Origin: Isochrysis galbana
Taxonomy: Eukaryota > Haptophyta > Isochrysidales > Isochrysidaceae
DNA length: 64,000 nucleotides
Assembly: GCA_018136815.1 (NCBI GenBank)
Contig: CM030944.1
Location: 1,699,145 to 1,763,144 of the forward strand
Direction: 5' to 3'
In this document: positions 54,569 through 64,000 of the stretch, one piece after another
Numbering within the stretch: position 1 is the first letter of the stretch
How the letters are laid out: every line of letters begins with the position of its first letter
Program-made: the position numbers and the translations under genes
Notes under the pieces: generated by a model
Database searches by the model: none
What the model saw: only the letters and a program-made list of their open reading frames with translations
Told to the model about the DNA's origin: nothing

Positions 54569-55888
54569 ATGGAGCCGCAGCGCAGGCGGCGAAAGCGCAA
54601 GCATCCGACGCCCATCACCTGGTGGGAGCTCGGGGAGGGAAGGAGCGCCACCCTCCGGGTGTGCTACCGCGCCGGGCCGGATGCAGCGGATGGCAGGCCA
54701 CGCCGGCAGAAGGACCACTTCGTCCTCGCCATTTGGTGCGCAGACGAGGCGCGGCCTTTCGAGGTGTGCGCCACCAACGAGCGCGCAATGGACGCCGTGC
54801 ACAGGAGCCCGCTCGGGCTAGGCGCGCTGGCACATCTCTTCTGCCTCGTCCCGGCCCCACCACTGAGGGACCATCCCAGGTGCAAGTGGGCGGCGCTGCT
54901 GCGGCCGGCGCTGCAGCAGGCCATGCAACACATGCTGTCGGCAGAGACCATCGTCGCTGCCGTCGACGCGGCCACGGCGGGGGCAGCGGCACCCCTGCTG
55001 GCTGTGGCTGAGGCGGCGGCGGCTGGCGCCTCCTCAGGCGCGGATGGCGGGGACACAGCGGCAGTGTCGCCTGCCACCGACGCCACCGCACCGGCACTTG
55101 ACTCGACGAGCAGGGGCATCGCGCGCGAGGTGCGCTCATGGGCGGAGGTGGGCTTGCAGGCGAAAGTGCATGTTATGCACGGTGTGCTGTGCCTGCAGGA
55201 CTGCCGGCGAGTCCGCAAGATGCGTGCGATCTCGCGGGAGATGCCCATCATCAACCGCCTCCGGGCGGAGGACGACCAGCCGGACGACGGTGACCGCTCG
55301 CGACGTGTGACATACCTCAAGGAATGTGGAACGCTTTTGGCCCTGGCCGGCAAGGTGTGCAGCCCGTGGTGCCTGCGTGTAGCCCGCGCACCTGTCGCGC
55401 CACCAGGCATGCCGTGTTCTGCTGAGGCGTCCGCGCGCCCGCTCCGTCAGGTTGCGGGGCGCCTTGGCAAGGCAATGGACGCAGAACCCCCACCGCTGCT
55501 GCGGGCAGCGCGGTTGCGGAGCATGGGTGGGGAGGCACAGGCGTTGCACCGGGACTTTCCTGAGGGGCGGTGGGAGTGGAACGACCGTGGGCCGGGCTCG
55601 GTGGTGTTGAATGTGAGCAGCTCACTTGCTCGGCTGCACTTTTTGTCGGCGGACAGGAGTAAGCTCGTTCAGGTTGTGCTTTGGCAAGGTGACGCGGTGT
55701 ACTTCGACGGCGACGTCATTCACTGCGGCAGCTCCTACGAGGGGGAGCACATTCGCCTGCACTTCTTTGTGTGGGAGGCGCCCGTCTCGGGCGGGCCAGA
55801 GGACTATGATCTCACCTTTGCGGACCACTCACCGTTTGGTAGGGCATGTGATTACGAGCAAGTTTTCTTTACCGGAGGAGGTGGATAG
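54569..55888 (+). CDS. 2-oxoglutarate/Fe(II) oxygenase-like protein
   Basis: 439 residues if it starts at the ATG at 54569, just after a run of about 24 C; the frame is open further left, but those codons lie in a dispersed repeat (54449-54512), so I prefer this start. The C-terminal third looks like a double-stranded beta-helix oxygenase: an iron-binding HxD in QALHRDFPEG (about residue 325), a distal His in FDGDVIHCGSS (about residue 384), and an Arg ten residues on in HIRLHFFVWE. The N-terminus is basic (RRRRKRK), possibly a nuclear signal. The substrate is unknown. Family members hydroxylate proteins, nucleic acids or lipids. Confidence 0.55.
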   Translation: MEPQRRRRKRKHPTPITWWELGEGRSATLRVCYRAGPDAADGRPRRQKDHFVLAIWCADEARPFEVCATNERAMDAVHRSPLGLGALAHLFCLVPAPPLRDHPRCKWAALLRPALQQAMQHMLSAETIVAAVDAATAGAAAPLLAVAEAAAAGASSGADGGDTAAVSPATDATAPALDSTSRGIAREVRSWAEVGLQAKVHVMHGVLCLQDCRRVRKMRAISREMPIINRLRAEDDQPDDGDRSRRVTYLKECGTLLALAGKVCSPWCLRVARAPVAPPGMPCSAEASARPLRQVAGRLGKAMDAEPPPLLRAARLRSMGGEAQALHRDFPEGRWEWNDRGPGSVVLNVSSSLARLHFLSADRSKLVQVVLWQGDAVYFDGDVIHCGSSYEGEHIRLHFFVWEAPVSGGPEDYDLTFADHSPFGRACDYEQVFFTGGGG

Positions 55889-56078
55889 GTAGTGAGCAGT
55901 GAGGGCAGGTGGATAGGCAGTGAGCAGTGAGGAGGTGTGCACGTGTGTGCACCATGCACGATGGCCAGGCATTACTGGAAGACATATAACAACAGTAATA
56001 CTGATAACTGATAATACGGATAACACTGATAACACTCTTGAGATAGGCGATACGGCGAGCCGAAGCACACGCCCATCT

Positions 56079-56746
56079 TGTGGAGTCGAGCGCTACCGGA
56101 GGGCTCTGAGCCACTCCGTCGCGAGTGGCACCGGCGGTTAGCGCGGCGGTTTGGCCCTCCTCCCCACCGGGAGTCGGGTGAATGAAATTCTGGATGGGGT
56201 CGGGCATCCCCATTTGGGTGTCTGGACTGGGAACGAACGGCGAACGAAGGGCTGTGGGGCGGTGAGGCGCTCCTAGCGGCCCTAGAGTAGAGTGATGGGT
56301 TGTAAGAGATTGTTTGACCTACAAAGAACGCTTCCCTCAGGGAGGGAGCCTAGGCTGCTAGAGTGCAGCGACGCAGCGAACAACGACGGACAACGAACCT
56401 GAGAACAACAGGATACACCGACTCACGGACAAACCAGAATCATTCACCTAAACCAAGCAAATTATCAAGCAACCGAGACCCCAAATCCCCGATAACCCAA
56501 ACACGCCGCGAGAAAGACGGAGAGAGAGCGCGCGCGCGAGAGAGAGAGACTCCGCAGCGACGGCCGGAGCGTGTCTCCCTTGTAACTTCCCACGTAGCGG
56601 AGAGTCCGAAGGTCCGAAGGGGAGCGTCATGTCGCGTGACCTCGGCGATCACATCGGATACAGATCGCAACGAGATATCCTTGCGACCGAAGAAATCTTG
56701 CCGTTGAGCGTGAACCTTCTAGACGCTTCTAACGAATAACCCTGAG
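56079..56746 (-). repeat. Diverged fragment of the Ty3 LTR (fossil)
   Basis: Follows the LTR from its 3' end for about 665 bases (equal to about 5434-6085), including the GAGCAGCACCGGCGGCTAGC-like region and the GA tract. The divergence is a few percent. It is cut at 56746 by module M. Confidence 0.88.
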
Positions 56747-58127
56747 TAAAAAAATCTTCTTAAGAAAACCCGCTACGTGTGCGGCGTGAGGCAGTGTGCT
56801 AGTGTACTTCCCTACTACCCAACCTTAACCCCTAACAACCCCCTCCCCCTTTCTTTCCCAGTTCCCTCATTAGCGGAGAAGCCGGTTCCGGGGAGGCCGC
56901 GCGCGCTGCTTCGGCCAGGAGTTGGAGAGAAGGGGGCGGGAGGCTGTGGCTCATCTTTTGATTTCGGTGTTAGCTCTGGTTACTTCAGGCTCCTTCTTTA
57001 ATAACTACTGTGATTCCTACCCAGAGATTCAGCTACTTTAGATGATGTGTCGTAGGTCCAGCCCCCTTGCCGCTTGCAAGAGGTCCTCCGACGTTCCTAT
57101 GTTAAAATCCTTGTCCACCGTGTACAGCGGGCTTATCATTTTCTTAATGTGTTTGTTGCTCGGGGCGTGTAACCCCATATTCTCCCGTTGTTTTTTGAGC
57201 CTCTGAAAGAAACCGACTTTCGCCGTTACTAACAGGTGATATCTCGTGAGGATCGTTCTTAAGATCGACCTGACGGACCTGCCGTCCGCGTTGCCATACT
57301 GGATGTTATAGAAGTCAGTTAGGATATACCTCCACGCCAAGATACCTAAGTATCCCGTGGAGGGGTGTGGTCTGTCCACCTGATAGCAGAAAAGACGTTG
57401 GGGTATTTCGGACCCCGGCTTGAGGCAAATCCCTAAAAGTCCTTCTATGAATTCGAAGACGGGCTCCGTCGCGATACATGAGGCCAGGTGGGAGGAACTC
57501 TCGGGGGCTATGCCACAAAAGCGGCATGTCGGATCGTCGGCAAAACGGTTCGCCGTAGCTATCCTCCTATGTAGAATATGTTTAAAATGCAGATAGGAGT
57601 CCCTAGGTGTCAAAAAGTTATATTTGTACAGTTGCGATATTTGTTTCCACTTTCCCGAGAGGATCGGTAACCTTTTCTCCCATCTTAGTGTGGATTTTTG
57701 CGCTCTTGTTTTCCTCAGTGCGAGGAAAGCTTTGGTCAAGACCCTGACATTCACATCCTCTAGCGTGGTTTGCGTGCCTTTTAACGTGTACTCTTGAGGT
57801 ACATGCGAAACATCACCCAAGGTAGGTAACCCGTGGTGATGGAAGCCCCAAAAGACAACAAGAGAGACCATGGGAACTATAAAAGAAGGTGATACAAGAT
57901 GCAAGCCGAGGAAGAACAACGGAAAAGCCACAGTCTCCCGCCCCCTTCTCTCCAACTCCCGGCCGAAGCAGCGCGCGCGGCCTCCCTGGAACCAGCTTCT
58001 CCGCCAAAGAGGGAACTGGGGAAGGGGAAGGGGGTTGTTAGGGGTTAAGGTTGGGTAGTAGGGAGGTACACTAGCAAGCTGCCTCACGCCGCATATGTAG
58101 CGGCAATTTTTAAGAAGATTTTTTTTA
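56747..58127 (-). mobile_element. 1.38-kb unit with module M as inverted ends and a LINE-like tail inside
   Basis: Module M lies inverted at 56747-56931 and direct at 57946-58127, giving terminal inverted repeats of about 183 bases. Both outer ends are T/A runs. Between them lies a minus-strand LINE-like C-terminal frame. It could be a composite of two opposed truncated retroposon copies or a real inverted-repeat element. The left end sits inside the old LTR fragment. Confidence 0.6.
57038..57790 (-). pseudogene. LINE-like C-terminal region with reverse-transcriptase-associated zinc-binding motif
   Basis: About 250 open codons include YKYNFLTPRDSYLHFKHILH followed by CRFCGIAPESSSHLASC (Cys-x2-Cys ... 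His-x3-Cys), the zf-RVT type found after the reverse transcriptase of non-LTR elements. The frame stays open into module M on its 5' side, but that part is probably not original coding. No reverse transcriptase core is present, so it is a 5'-truncated copy. Confidence 0.65.
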
Positions 58128-58289
58128 TATGGCAGCCTTACTCAGCTCATAGATGAGCATGAGATCATGCACCTGTGCCCCGGCAAGAAGGCGCAATGCA
58201 CAGCCGAGGACCGAGGACGGGTGCCTTCGAAATGGCATGCCCGCAGTTTGCGTTGCGCTGGTTCCGCTCCGCCAATGCGCTTCCTCCAA
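58128..58289. other. Short unique stretch
   Basis: Nothing recognised between the 1.38-kb unit and the MITE. Confidence 0.4.
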
Positions 58290-58297
58290 GCTCCAAG

Positions 58298-58480
58298 CCT
58301 AGATGGTAAATACGGTGCAGGGGCCTGCAAATACAGCCAAATACATATGTATTTGGCCTCCGGCCAAATACATTTCAAATACGTTCGAGGCCTACAACCC
58401 AGGACACGCTTCAAATACAGCCAAATACATATGTATTTGGCCTCTGGCCAAATACGGTAAATACGTATTTCCCATCTAGG
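58298..58480. mobile_element. hAT-type MITE, 183 bases, with 8-base target duplication
   Basis: The ends are CCTAGATGGTAAATACG and its near-perfect inverse, flanked by exact GCTCCAAG copies (58290-58297 and 58481-58488). Inside, a palindromic CCAAATACATATGTATTTGG occurs twice. It has no coding capacity. Confidence 0.9.
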
Positions 58481-58540
58481 GCTCCAAGCCGGAGGTGAGG
58501 TGAGATGCTGAGGTGTAGGTGTAGGAGGTGGGCACAAAGC

Positions 58541-58915
58541 TGTGCTTACTCATCCGGTAGCTATCGGAGCGAAGCTCGTTTCCTTTTTTGAAACGAGTCG
58601 CGGAGGCGCACCGGCGGCTAGCGCGGCGCACGGTTCATCCGGGGAGCCCGGAACGGGCTCATCGGGAGAACGGGGGTTTCCATTAATTACAAGGTTCGGC
58701 CTCTATCCAACGCGAGAGATACCGGAGGGGAGAAGGATTCACCCGCACCAAAATACTTGAGGCCAAAAAGGGAGAACTAGCTGGCTAGGAGTAAAGTACA
58801 GAGAAGGTTTATTTTGGGCAAGTCCGCATGCTGGCTCCTCCTCTCCCCGCGCCCCACATCCCCCCCTCATCACGAGACCTTTTCATACGTCTCTTGCGCT
58901 AGACTTCTCTTTGAG
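58541..58915. other. Intergenic DNA with a hairpin and an LTR-like core word
   Basis: A perfect 8-base-stem hairpin, CTCGTTTC-CTTTTTT-GAAACGAG-like, lies at about 58575-58598. CACCGGCGGCTAGCGCGGCG (about 58609-58628) is the same core word found in every LTR copy here. Confidence 0.45.
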
Positions 58916-58919
58916 CTAA

Positions 58920-59345
<426 letters not shown>

Positions 59346-59595
59346 TCTCCTTGCCTTGGCGCCGTACCTTTCTCATCGCTCCCAAAGCCCTCAAACCCCC
59401 CCCCACTCCCCTTCACGCACACGCACAAGAAGAGAGCACGCGCGAGGAGGGGAGAGAGTGAGGGAGAGACCGGTGTGGAGACAGTCTGTGTGTGGGCTGA
59501 GGTGATTGTCCTCGTTCGAATCACAGAGAGAGAGAGAGAGCCACACCGAGAGAGAGAACGAGAGCTGCGAGTGTGGGCATCGTGCGTGTGGGGGG

Positions 59596-60258
59596 ATGCT
59601 CTGCTCTGAGTGTGACAACGGCTTCGCTTGCCGGATGTGCCTGATGGCCGTCGAGGCCAGCGAGTGCCCGGTGGCCGAGGCTGTGCTGCGTGGCTGCCGG
59701 CATGTCCAGCTGGGTGACATGTGTGAGGCGGATGGCGCATGTGCCACCTCAGACTTGCTTAACAACTGCCTCATCGCGCCTCAGCGAGGTGAGATCTTCG
59801 GAGACGTCTACGTGCGCGTCGGCTGCGAGCCAGACGACCTGCCAGAGCTTACATGGCTGCTCTTCCTCATGTTCACCGCCATGCTCTTTGGCAGTATGTG
59901 CCGCAATTGGCTGCAGCAGCGGCGCGTCACTGCCTCGCTCGCTTCGGCCGACTCAGCCGCGCCAGCCATCGAGATGGACGGCGTGCCGTGCGGAGTACCT
60001 ATCATGGTGCCTGTGGTCGAAGCGACGCTTCCTTCGGGGGCGCCGCAGGCCGAGCTGGTCGCACCGGCGGCCAGAAGCGGGCTCGATGACGTCGTACCGG
60101 ACGCTGGGGAATCGGGGTCGTATCGGGCACCCGTGGCAGCCGCAGTGCCTGAGGCGGTCGCCGCCTCCGTCCCCACGACCTTCGTGGGCAGTAGTCCGCC
60201 TCCTGAGCAAACAGATTCCTTTCCGGCATCCAGGGGCGGCGGTGTGGCGCCAAGTTGA
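59596..60258 (+). CDS. Cys-rich single-pass membrane protein
   Basis: 220 residues from the first ATG; the frame is open about 90 bases further left without another ATG, so an upstream exon (perhaps with a signal peptide) is possible. Residues 1-75 form a compact Cys-rich module (CSECDNGFACRMC, CRHVQLGDMCEADGAC, LNNCLIA, DVYVRVGC) of a kind I associate with surface proteins of haptophytes and other algae. One hydrophobic helix follows (LTWLLFLMFTAMLFGSM, about residues 86-102). The remaining 115 residues are an acidic, Ala/Pro-rich, probably disordered tail. The Cys-rich part would face outward. The function is unknown. Confidence 0.55.
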   Translation: MLCSECDNGFACRMCLMAVEASECPVAEAVLRGCRHVQLGDMCEADGACATSDLLNNCLIAPQRGEIFGDVYVRVGCEPDDLPELTWLLFLMFTAMLFGSMCRNWLQQRRVTASLASADSAAPAIEMDGVPCGVPIMVPVVEATLPSGAPQAELVAPAARSGLDDVVPDAGESGSYRAPVAAAVPEAVAASVPTTFVGSSPPPEQTDSFPASRGGGVAPS

Positions 60259-61049
60259 CTCGGCCCGCCGAATGACATGGCTCCGTTGTCATCTCACCAC
60301 GTTCACTCCCTAGGTCTCGCTCATTGAGGTGATTACGGTTGTACAGGAATAGCCGGGAGCACGCTCCACGCGCTGATAGCTCTGCCGCTCGATTGTGCTA
60401 ATCACTAGGGGGCAACTGGACAGGGCAAGTTATTTTCACATTAGGTAGGCTTTGAGCTTCCTTGTCCTCTCATGGCATTGGGTGATCAGGCTCATCAGGA
60501 CTACAGCCAAATATCACCATGCAGGAATTGGCAGGAGGGGCGGGGGGAAGGGGGTTGTAGCTGGGGCTGAGGGCTGCTTGAGCATCATGCGCATGCCTAT
60601 ATCGGGGCGACGATGGCGCTTGTCCACGACAGGCTTGCTATCCCCGGGCAGTGAGCGACTACGAGCTGTTGATTGATGGCGTGCTTGCTTGCATCCATCT
60701 ACACGTTGCCTTCATCGGCCTCGTACGATCGTGCGCCACACTCTTAGGCATTCACGCGGTGCCTTGGGCTACCTTGTAGCTAGTGCACGCCAAATACCAA
60801 GCGTTCCCATGTTAACTTATTGATGTTTGTCCTATCTTGCTTCTGGTTGTCTTTGCCTTGATCGCATGCGTCATGTGAGCGATGATGTTTATCATTATTA
60901 TAAGCCGTTGCTCAGCACAAGTACCGCCGATAGACATTTCCCAGCCCGCTCCCCCACGGAACGAGCCTCAGCCGGAGGCATCATAAACCACATTTTATAT
61001 GATCTCGGAACGGGCGCAAAGTGCACAATGGCATCAACAATAAATAAAC
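60259..61049. other. Intergenic DNA
   Basis: No gene or repeat recognised. Confidence 0.45.
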
Positions 61050-62390
61050 CTTTTAATAGTCTCACCGCACACGCGGCCGTAGACCCTCTACCTTCTACTC
61101 ACGTTGGAAAACTTTCTACACCCCCACTCCCCCGGCCCTTCTCCCCCGCCATAAGGGCCGACTCCCCCCGTGCATTACTAGGGGGATAGGGGTGAAGGGC
61201 TTAGATATGGTCCGGTGGCCCGCGCCTCCCCCCGGTGATCATTCCCCCCCTTCCTCCTAGACCAAAAGCGTTCAATTATCCCCATCCCTGCTAACACCTT
61301 TCATTGTCACATGGAGGTTACTTGAGTCAACTTGACACTTCACATGTTGAAACACACACGTGGTCTGACTCCATTCACTCGATTTGGGGCAGGGTGGATA
61401 TATCGTTGAAATCACGATATCTCATGATATCCCATGTTGGTTTCCCTCCAAAGAAAATTGATCGACTTCCTTTGAAAGCGATCGTTTTATTGTCAAGAGC
61501 CTGGTGCGCGCTTTCAGAACTGCCCCTCTCCCTCCGCGCTCGCCACTTCTCCCGCGCATTCTGACACCCCGCGCATTTCGACACTGCCGCCCCACCCGCA
61601 CGGCCCAGGTAGTGGGTACCGGGTCCCTAGAAGGTGTTAGCCCAACTAAGTTTATACTTAGTTCGCCCATGGGGGGGCACGAGCCCCCCCCTCTCTCCAC
61701 TCCTCCCCTGCCATGGGGGAGAAACCACCCATGCTCCTGGCACGCCTGATAGCTTGCCGGGAGCCCACTGCCCTGCTGACCCACTCTCTCACCGGCAGGC
61801 TTGCCTGCCTCGCGCGCCCTGGCCTGTCGTGGCCAGCCCATCGCTCCAACCCCCCACCCCCCTCCCCCCGCTGTTCGACAGGAGACAGGTGCAGAGTGGG
61901 GGCCCCTGAGGCCCAGGAGCGCCAGCGAGGGAGAGGCAGGGGAGGCCAGGGCCTAGTCCCAGCCTCCTCTGCCCCCTGAGCTGGCCTCCAGGAGCTTCCA
62001 GGGGTCGCCAGGGGCAGCTGCAGGCCTGCCGCAGGGCCGCAGGCGCGCCATCGCGCGTGCCTGCAGGAGAGGGGAGAGAGAGCGCGGAGAAGGGGGTGGG
62101 CGGAGCGTGAGCTCCGCTCACCGAAAAATCGATAAGTCTCGCGCTTGTTTACAGGATAAGTCGAGACAGAGTCGGCCGCCAGCCCAGGTGGCGTAGGAGG
62201 AAGGGGGGAACGGATCCCGGGGGGGGGGGCGCGGGCCACCGGACCATATCTAAGCCCTTCACCCCTATCCGGGGGGAGAAGCCTGATGGCGGGGGGGGGA
62301 GGGCCGGGGGAGAGGGGGTGTAGAAAGTATGCTACGTGTAGGTAGTGGTTCCATTCGCCGCGAGTGCGGCAAGAATATTATGAAGTTTTT
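61050..62390. mobile_element. 1.34-kb unit with inverted ends of about 200 bases
   Basis: The left arm (about 61050-61260) and right arm (about 62190-62390, inverted) share the CACCGCAC/GCACTCGCGG region, CTTTCTACACCCCCACTCCC, GGGGTGAAGGGCTTAGATAT, GGTCCGGTGGCCCGCGCC and CCCCTTCCTCCTA. The inner halves are the best match. No transposase is coded inside; the interior holds a double hairpin at 61644-61692. A third arm copy lies at 38605-38742. No target duplication was found. Confidence 0.65.
61644..61692. repeat. Dispersed double-hairpin repeat, copy 3 (best preserved)
   Basis: AACTAAGTTTATACTTAGTT followed by CGCCCAT and GGGGGGGCACGAGCCCCCCC, two adjacent perfect hairpins. Confidence 0.75.
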
Positions 62391-62914
62391 GCGAAGGTGT
62401 TAGCAGTTAGCCCGGAATCTTCATTCTTTTTATTTAGCGGCGTTGCGAATGGAGCGTGCCGAGAGACTAGAGAGAGGCACGCCAGGCAGCCGAGCAAGAC
62501 AATGACGACAACCACACACCATAAGACATCATTCAAGACTCATCTCATGTCTCAAGATTGAACATACCAATGCTGGTGTGTTGTGGGGTTGCGTGTTGCG
62601 TGCACTAGCAGCATGTGACATAGCACGCACAGAAGGAGCTCCGAGCTCCGGCGCAGGGAGAAGTTGGCTGGCGCTAGCACACATTCGCATGAGGAACAAA
62701 GCATCTCGTCAATCAATGAGGGGTGGCGCGGTGGCGCCCCAACAAGCAACAACAAACCACACGCCCAACAGTTAAAGTCGCTTCGTCGATCCCGCCTCGC
62801 AGGGTCGATCTAGACGACGCCTGCCACAGCGTCTTCCGACCCGAAATTGACGTGGTGACGAGGTCTACCATCAAGACCAGGATCGGACAAGAGGAGCATC
62901 ATCACCGCCGGCTC
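62391..62914. other. Intergenic DNA
   Basis: No gene recognised between the inverted-end unit and the ZIP gene stop. Confidence 0.45.
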
Positions 62915-64000
62915 CTAATGAACGTGCTCTGCCTCTGTGTGGGCGTGGGCGCCTACTTGGCAGTGATCGTGTGAGAGAAGCACAAGTCCGATAGCGACGG
63001 CGCCCACAATGAAGGCGAGCACCGAAGCGAGCATCCTCTTGGCGTCCGTGGCGAAGGCATACACCTTGGGCATACACTCGGCCGCACCAACGTGGAGGTA
63101 GACGCCACCCCCGAAGGCCAGCAGCATGCCTATCGAGGATTCGTCGACTGAAGGAGAAGACACCACCACCACAGCGCCAATGACGGCGCCGAGACCACAT
63201 AGGAAGTTGAAGACCAAGGCGTGAAGAGGTCGGAGGGCACCCTGTGATGGTGACGTAAGTACTAGATAGTCGGAGATCTCCTGCGCTATCTCATGCGCGA
63301 CGGACGCCGCAGCAACTGACCAACCAAAGGAGGCACCACATGAGATGAAGGCGGCGCCCACAAAGACGCCGTCGCAGAAGTTGTGCATGAAGTCGCCAAG
63401 CAGAATACCGGAAATAATACGCAAGCGTGTCGCAAAAGAGACCTCTGTCCCCTTCACGTCATTCGGCTGGTCGATCTCGGCACTTTCGACGTCGGACGAT
63501 TTGTGCACATTTGGCTCGTCCACATCAGAGCCCTCCCGGCCACTGTTCTGGCATGGCTCGGAGGTCTCGAGGGCCAAATGCACGCAAAACGCCATGATTG
63601 CCGAAGAGATGAAACCAGCCATAATGCAGGCTCCCCAGCGCCACACGATGTCCACCTCGGCGATCCAACCAGTGCCGATGAGGTGCGTCGACTCGAAGAG
63701 AAGAATCAGGAATGCACAAGAGATCAGCGCGCCAGCGGCGAAGCCGGAGATGACTGCCTCGAGCAACCTGGCACTATTCTTCGTGAGCGTAGTGATACAT
63801 GGAGAGAGAAATGCAAGCCCAACGAGCGTGGCCGACGCGACGACGAAGCTGGCTCCGATTGCTCCGCCCCACGGGCGTGACCCATCCGCCTTATCCTCAT
63901 GGCCATCGTGGTCGTCATGGGCATCATCGTGGTCGTCGTGGGCATCATCGTGGTCGTCGTGGGCATCATCGTGGTCGTCGTGGGCATCATCGTCGTCATG
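62915..64000 (-). CDS. ZIP-family metal transporter (5' end beyond window)
   Basis: The frame is open from the right edge to a stop at 62915, 361 codons seen. It begins with a His/Asp-rich repeat (HDDHDDA units), a likely cytosolic or luminal metal-binding loop, then hydrophobic helices. The two ZIP signature sites are present: HNFCDG in GDFMHNFCDGVFVGAA and HEIAQE in VAHEIAQEISDYL, which form the binuclear metal site in helices 4 and 5. A charged loop (EPNVHKSSDVESAEID) separates helices 3 and 4, and the tail is again His-rich (HDHCQVGAHAHTEAEHVH). ZIP proteins bring zinc, iron or manganese into the cytosol. The exact metal cannot be told. There is no sign of an intron. Confidence 0.88.
   Translation of the reverse strand, partial: HDDDDAHDDHDDAHDDHDDAHDDHDDAHDDHDGHEDKADGSRPWGGAIGASFVVASATLVGLAFLSPCITTLTKNSARLLEAVISGFAAGALISCAFLILLFESTHLIGTGWIAEVDIVWRWGACIMAGFISSAIMAFCVHLALETSEPCQNSGREGSDVDEPNVHKSSDVESAEIDQPNDVKGTEVSFATRLRIISGILLGDFMHNFCDGVFVGAAFISCGASFGWSVAAASVAHEIAQEISDYLVLTSPSQGALRPLHALVFNFLCGLGAVIGAVVVVSSPSVDESSIGMLLAFGGGVYLHVGAAECMPKVYAFATDAKRMLASVLAFIVGAVAIGLVLLSHDHCQVGAHAHTEAEHVH

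Noticed and set aside
54664-55410. A 248-residue minus-strand frame
   Set aside because: Antisense shadow of the oxygenase-like gene.

Overview
The window is nuclear DNA of a GC-rich eukaryotic microbe, most likely a marine microalga. I lean to a haptophyte, but the species cannot be fixed from sequence alone. The evidence is short GT-AG introns (a 70-base intron in the haem gene, a 271-base intron in the glycosyltransferase), widely spaced genes, long CT, GA and poly-C tracts, a short Cys-rich surface-protein module with an LNNC motif, and a heavy load of chromodomain Ty3/gypsy elements and hAT transposons. There are two assembly gaps of exactly 100 N (8627-8726 and 18768-18867).

Host genes, left to right: a MAPEG-family membrane protein (2034-2663, +); a ZC3HC1/NIPA-like C3HC zinc-finger protein (31339-32715, +); a uroporphyrinogen-III synthase-like gene with one intron (36552-37590, +); a two-exon nucleotide-diphospho-sugar transferase (43827-45984, -); a weak candidate membrane protein (47360-47854, -); a 2-oxoglutarate/Fe(II) oxygenase-like protein (54569-55888, +); a Cys-rich single-pass membrane protein (59596-60258, +); and the 3' part of a ZIP metal transporter that runs off the right edge (62915-64000, -). 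They look like unrelated housekeeping or surface genes separated by repeats, with no operon-like logic.

From 4729 to 29405 the window is one nested insertion. A hAT DNA transposon (4737-29397) is bounded by a perfect 8-base target duplication, GAGCACCT. Its transposase gene was split by a Ty3/gypsy chromovirus array (5434-28282) that is itself bounded by a 5-base duplication, GATGC. The array reads LTR - internal - LTR - internal - LTR, with outer LTRs of 1,323 bases each that look identical, so it is very young or partly an assembly product. The element carries gag with a Cys/His-rich tail, a polyprotein whose first domain resembles a phage-type DNA cytosine-C5 methyltransferase, then protease, reverse transcriptase, RNase H, integrase and a chromodomain. 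The methyltransferase-like domain recurs in a clearly diverged, truncated relative at 40.6-43.8 kb. It is the most interesting thing in the window.

The rest is layered repeat debris: two more hAT elements and a hAT-type MITE with target duplications, a further chromovirus pol fragment (50.25-52.87 kb), a copia RNase H fragment, non-LTR (LINE) fragments tied to a repeated module of about 185 bases, a unit with inverted ends of about 200 bases (61.05-62.39 kb), a dispersed family of about 230 bases (four copies), a dispersed double-hairpin repeat (three copies), several minisatellites, and a cluster of long palindromes (53.3-54.1 kb). No rRNA, tRNA or CRISPR array was recognised.
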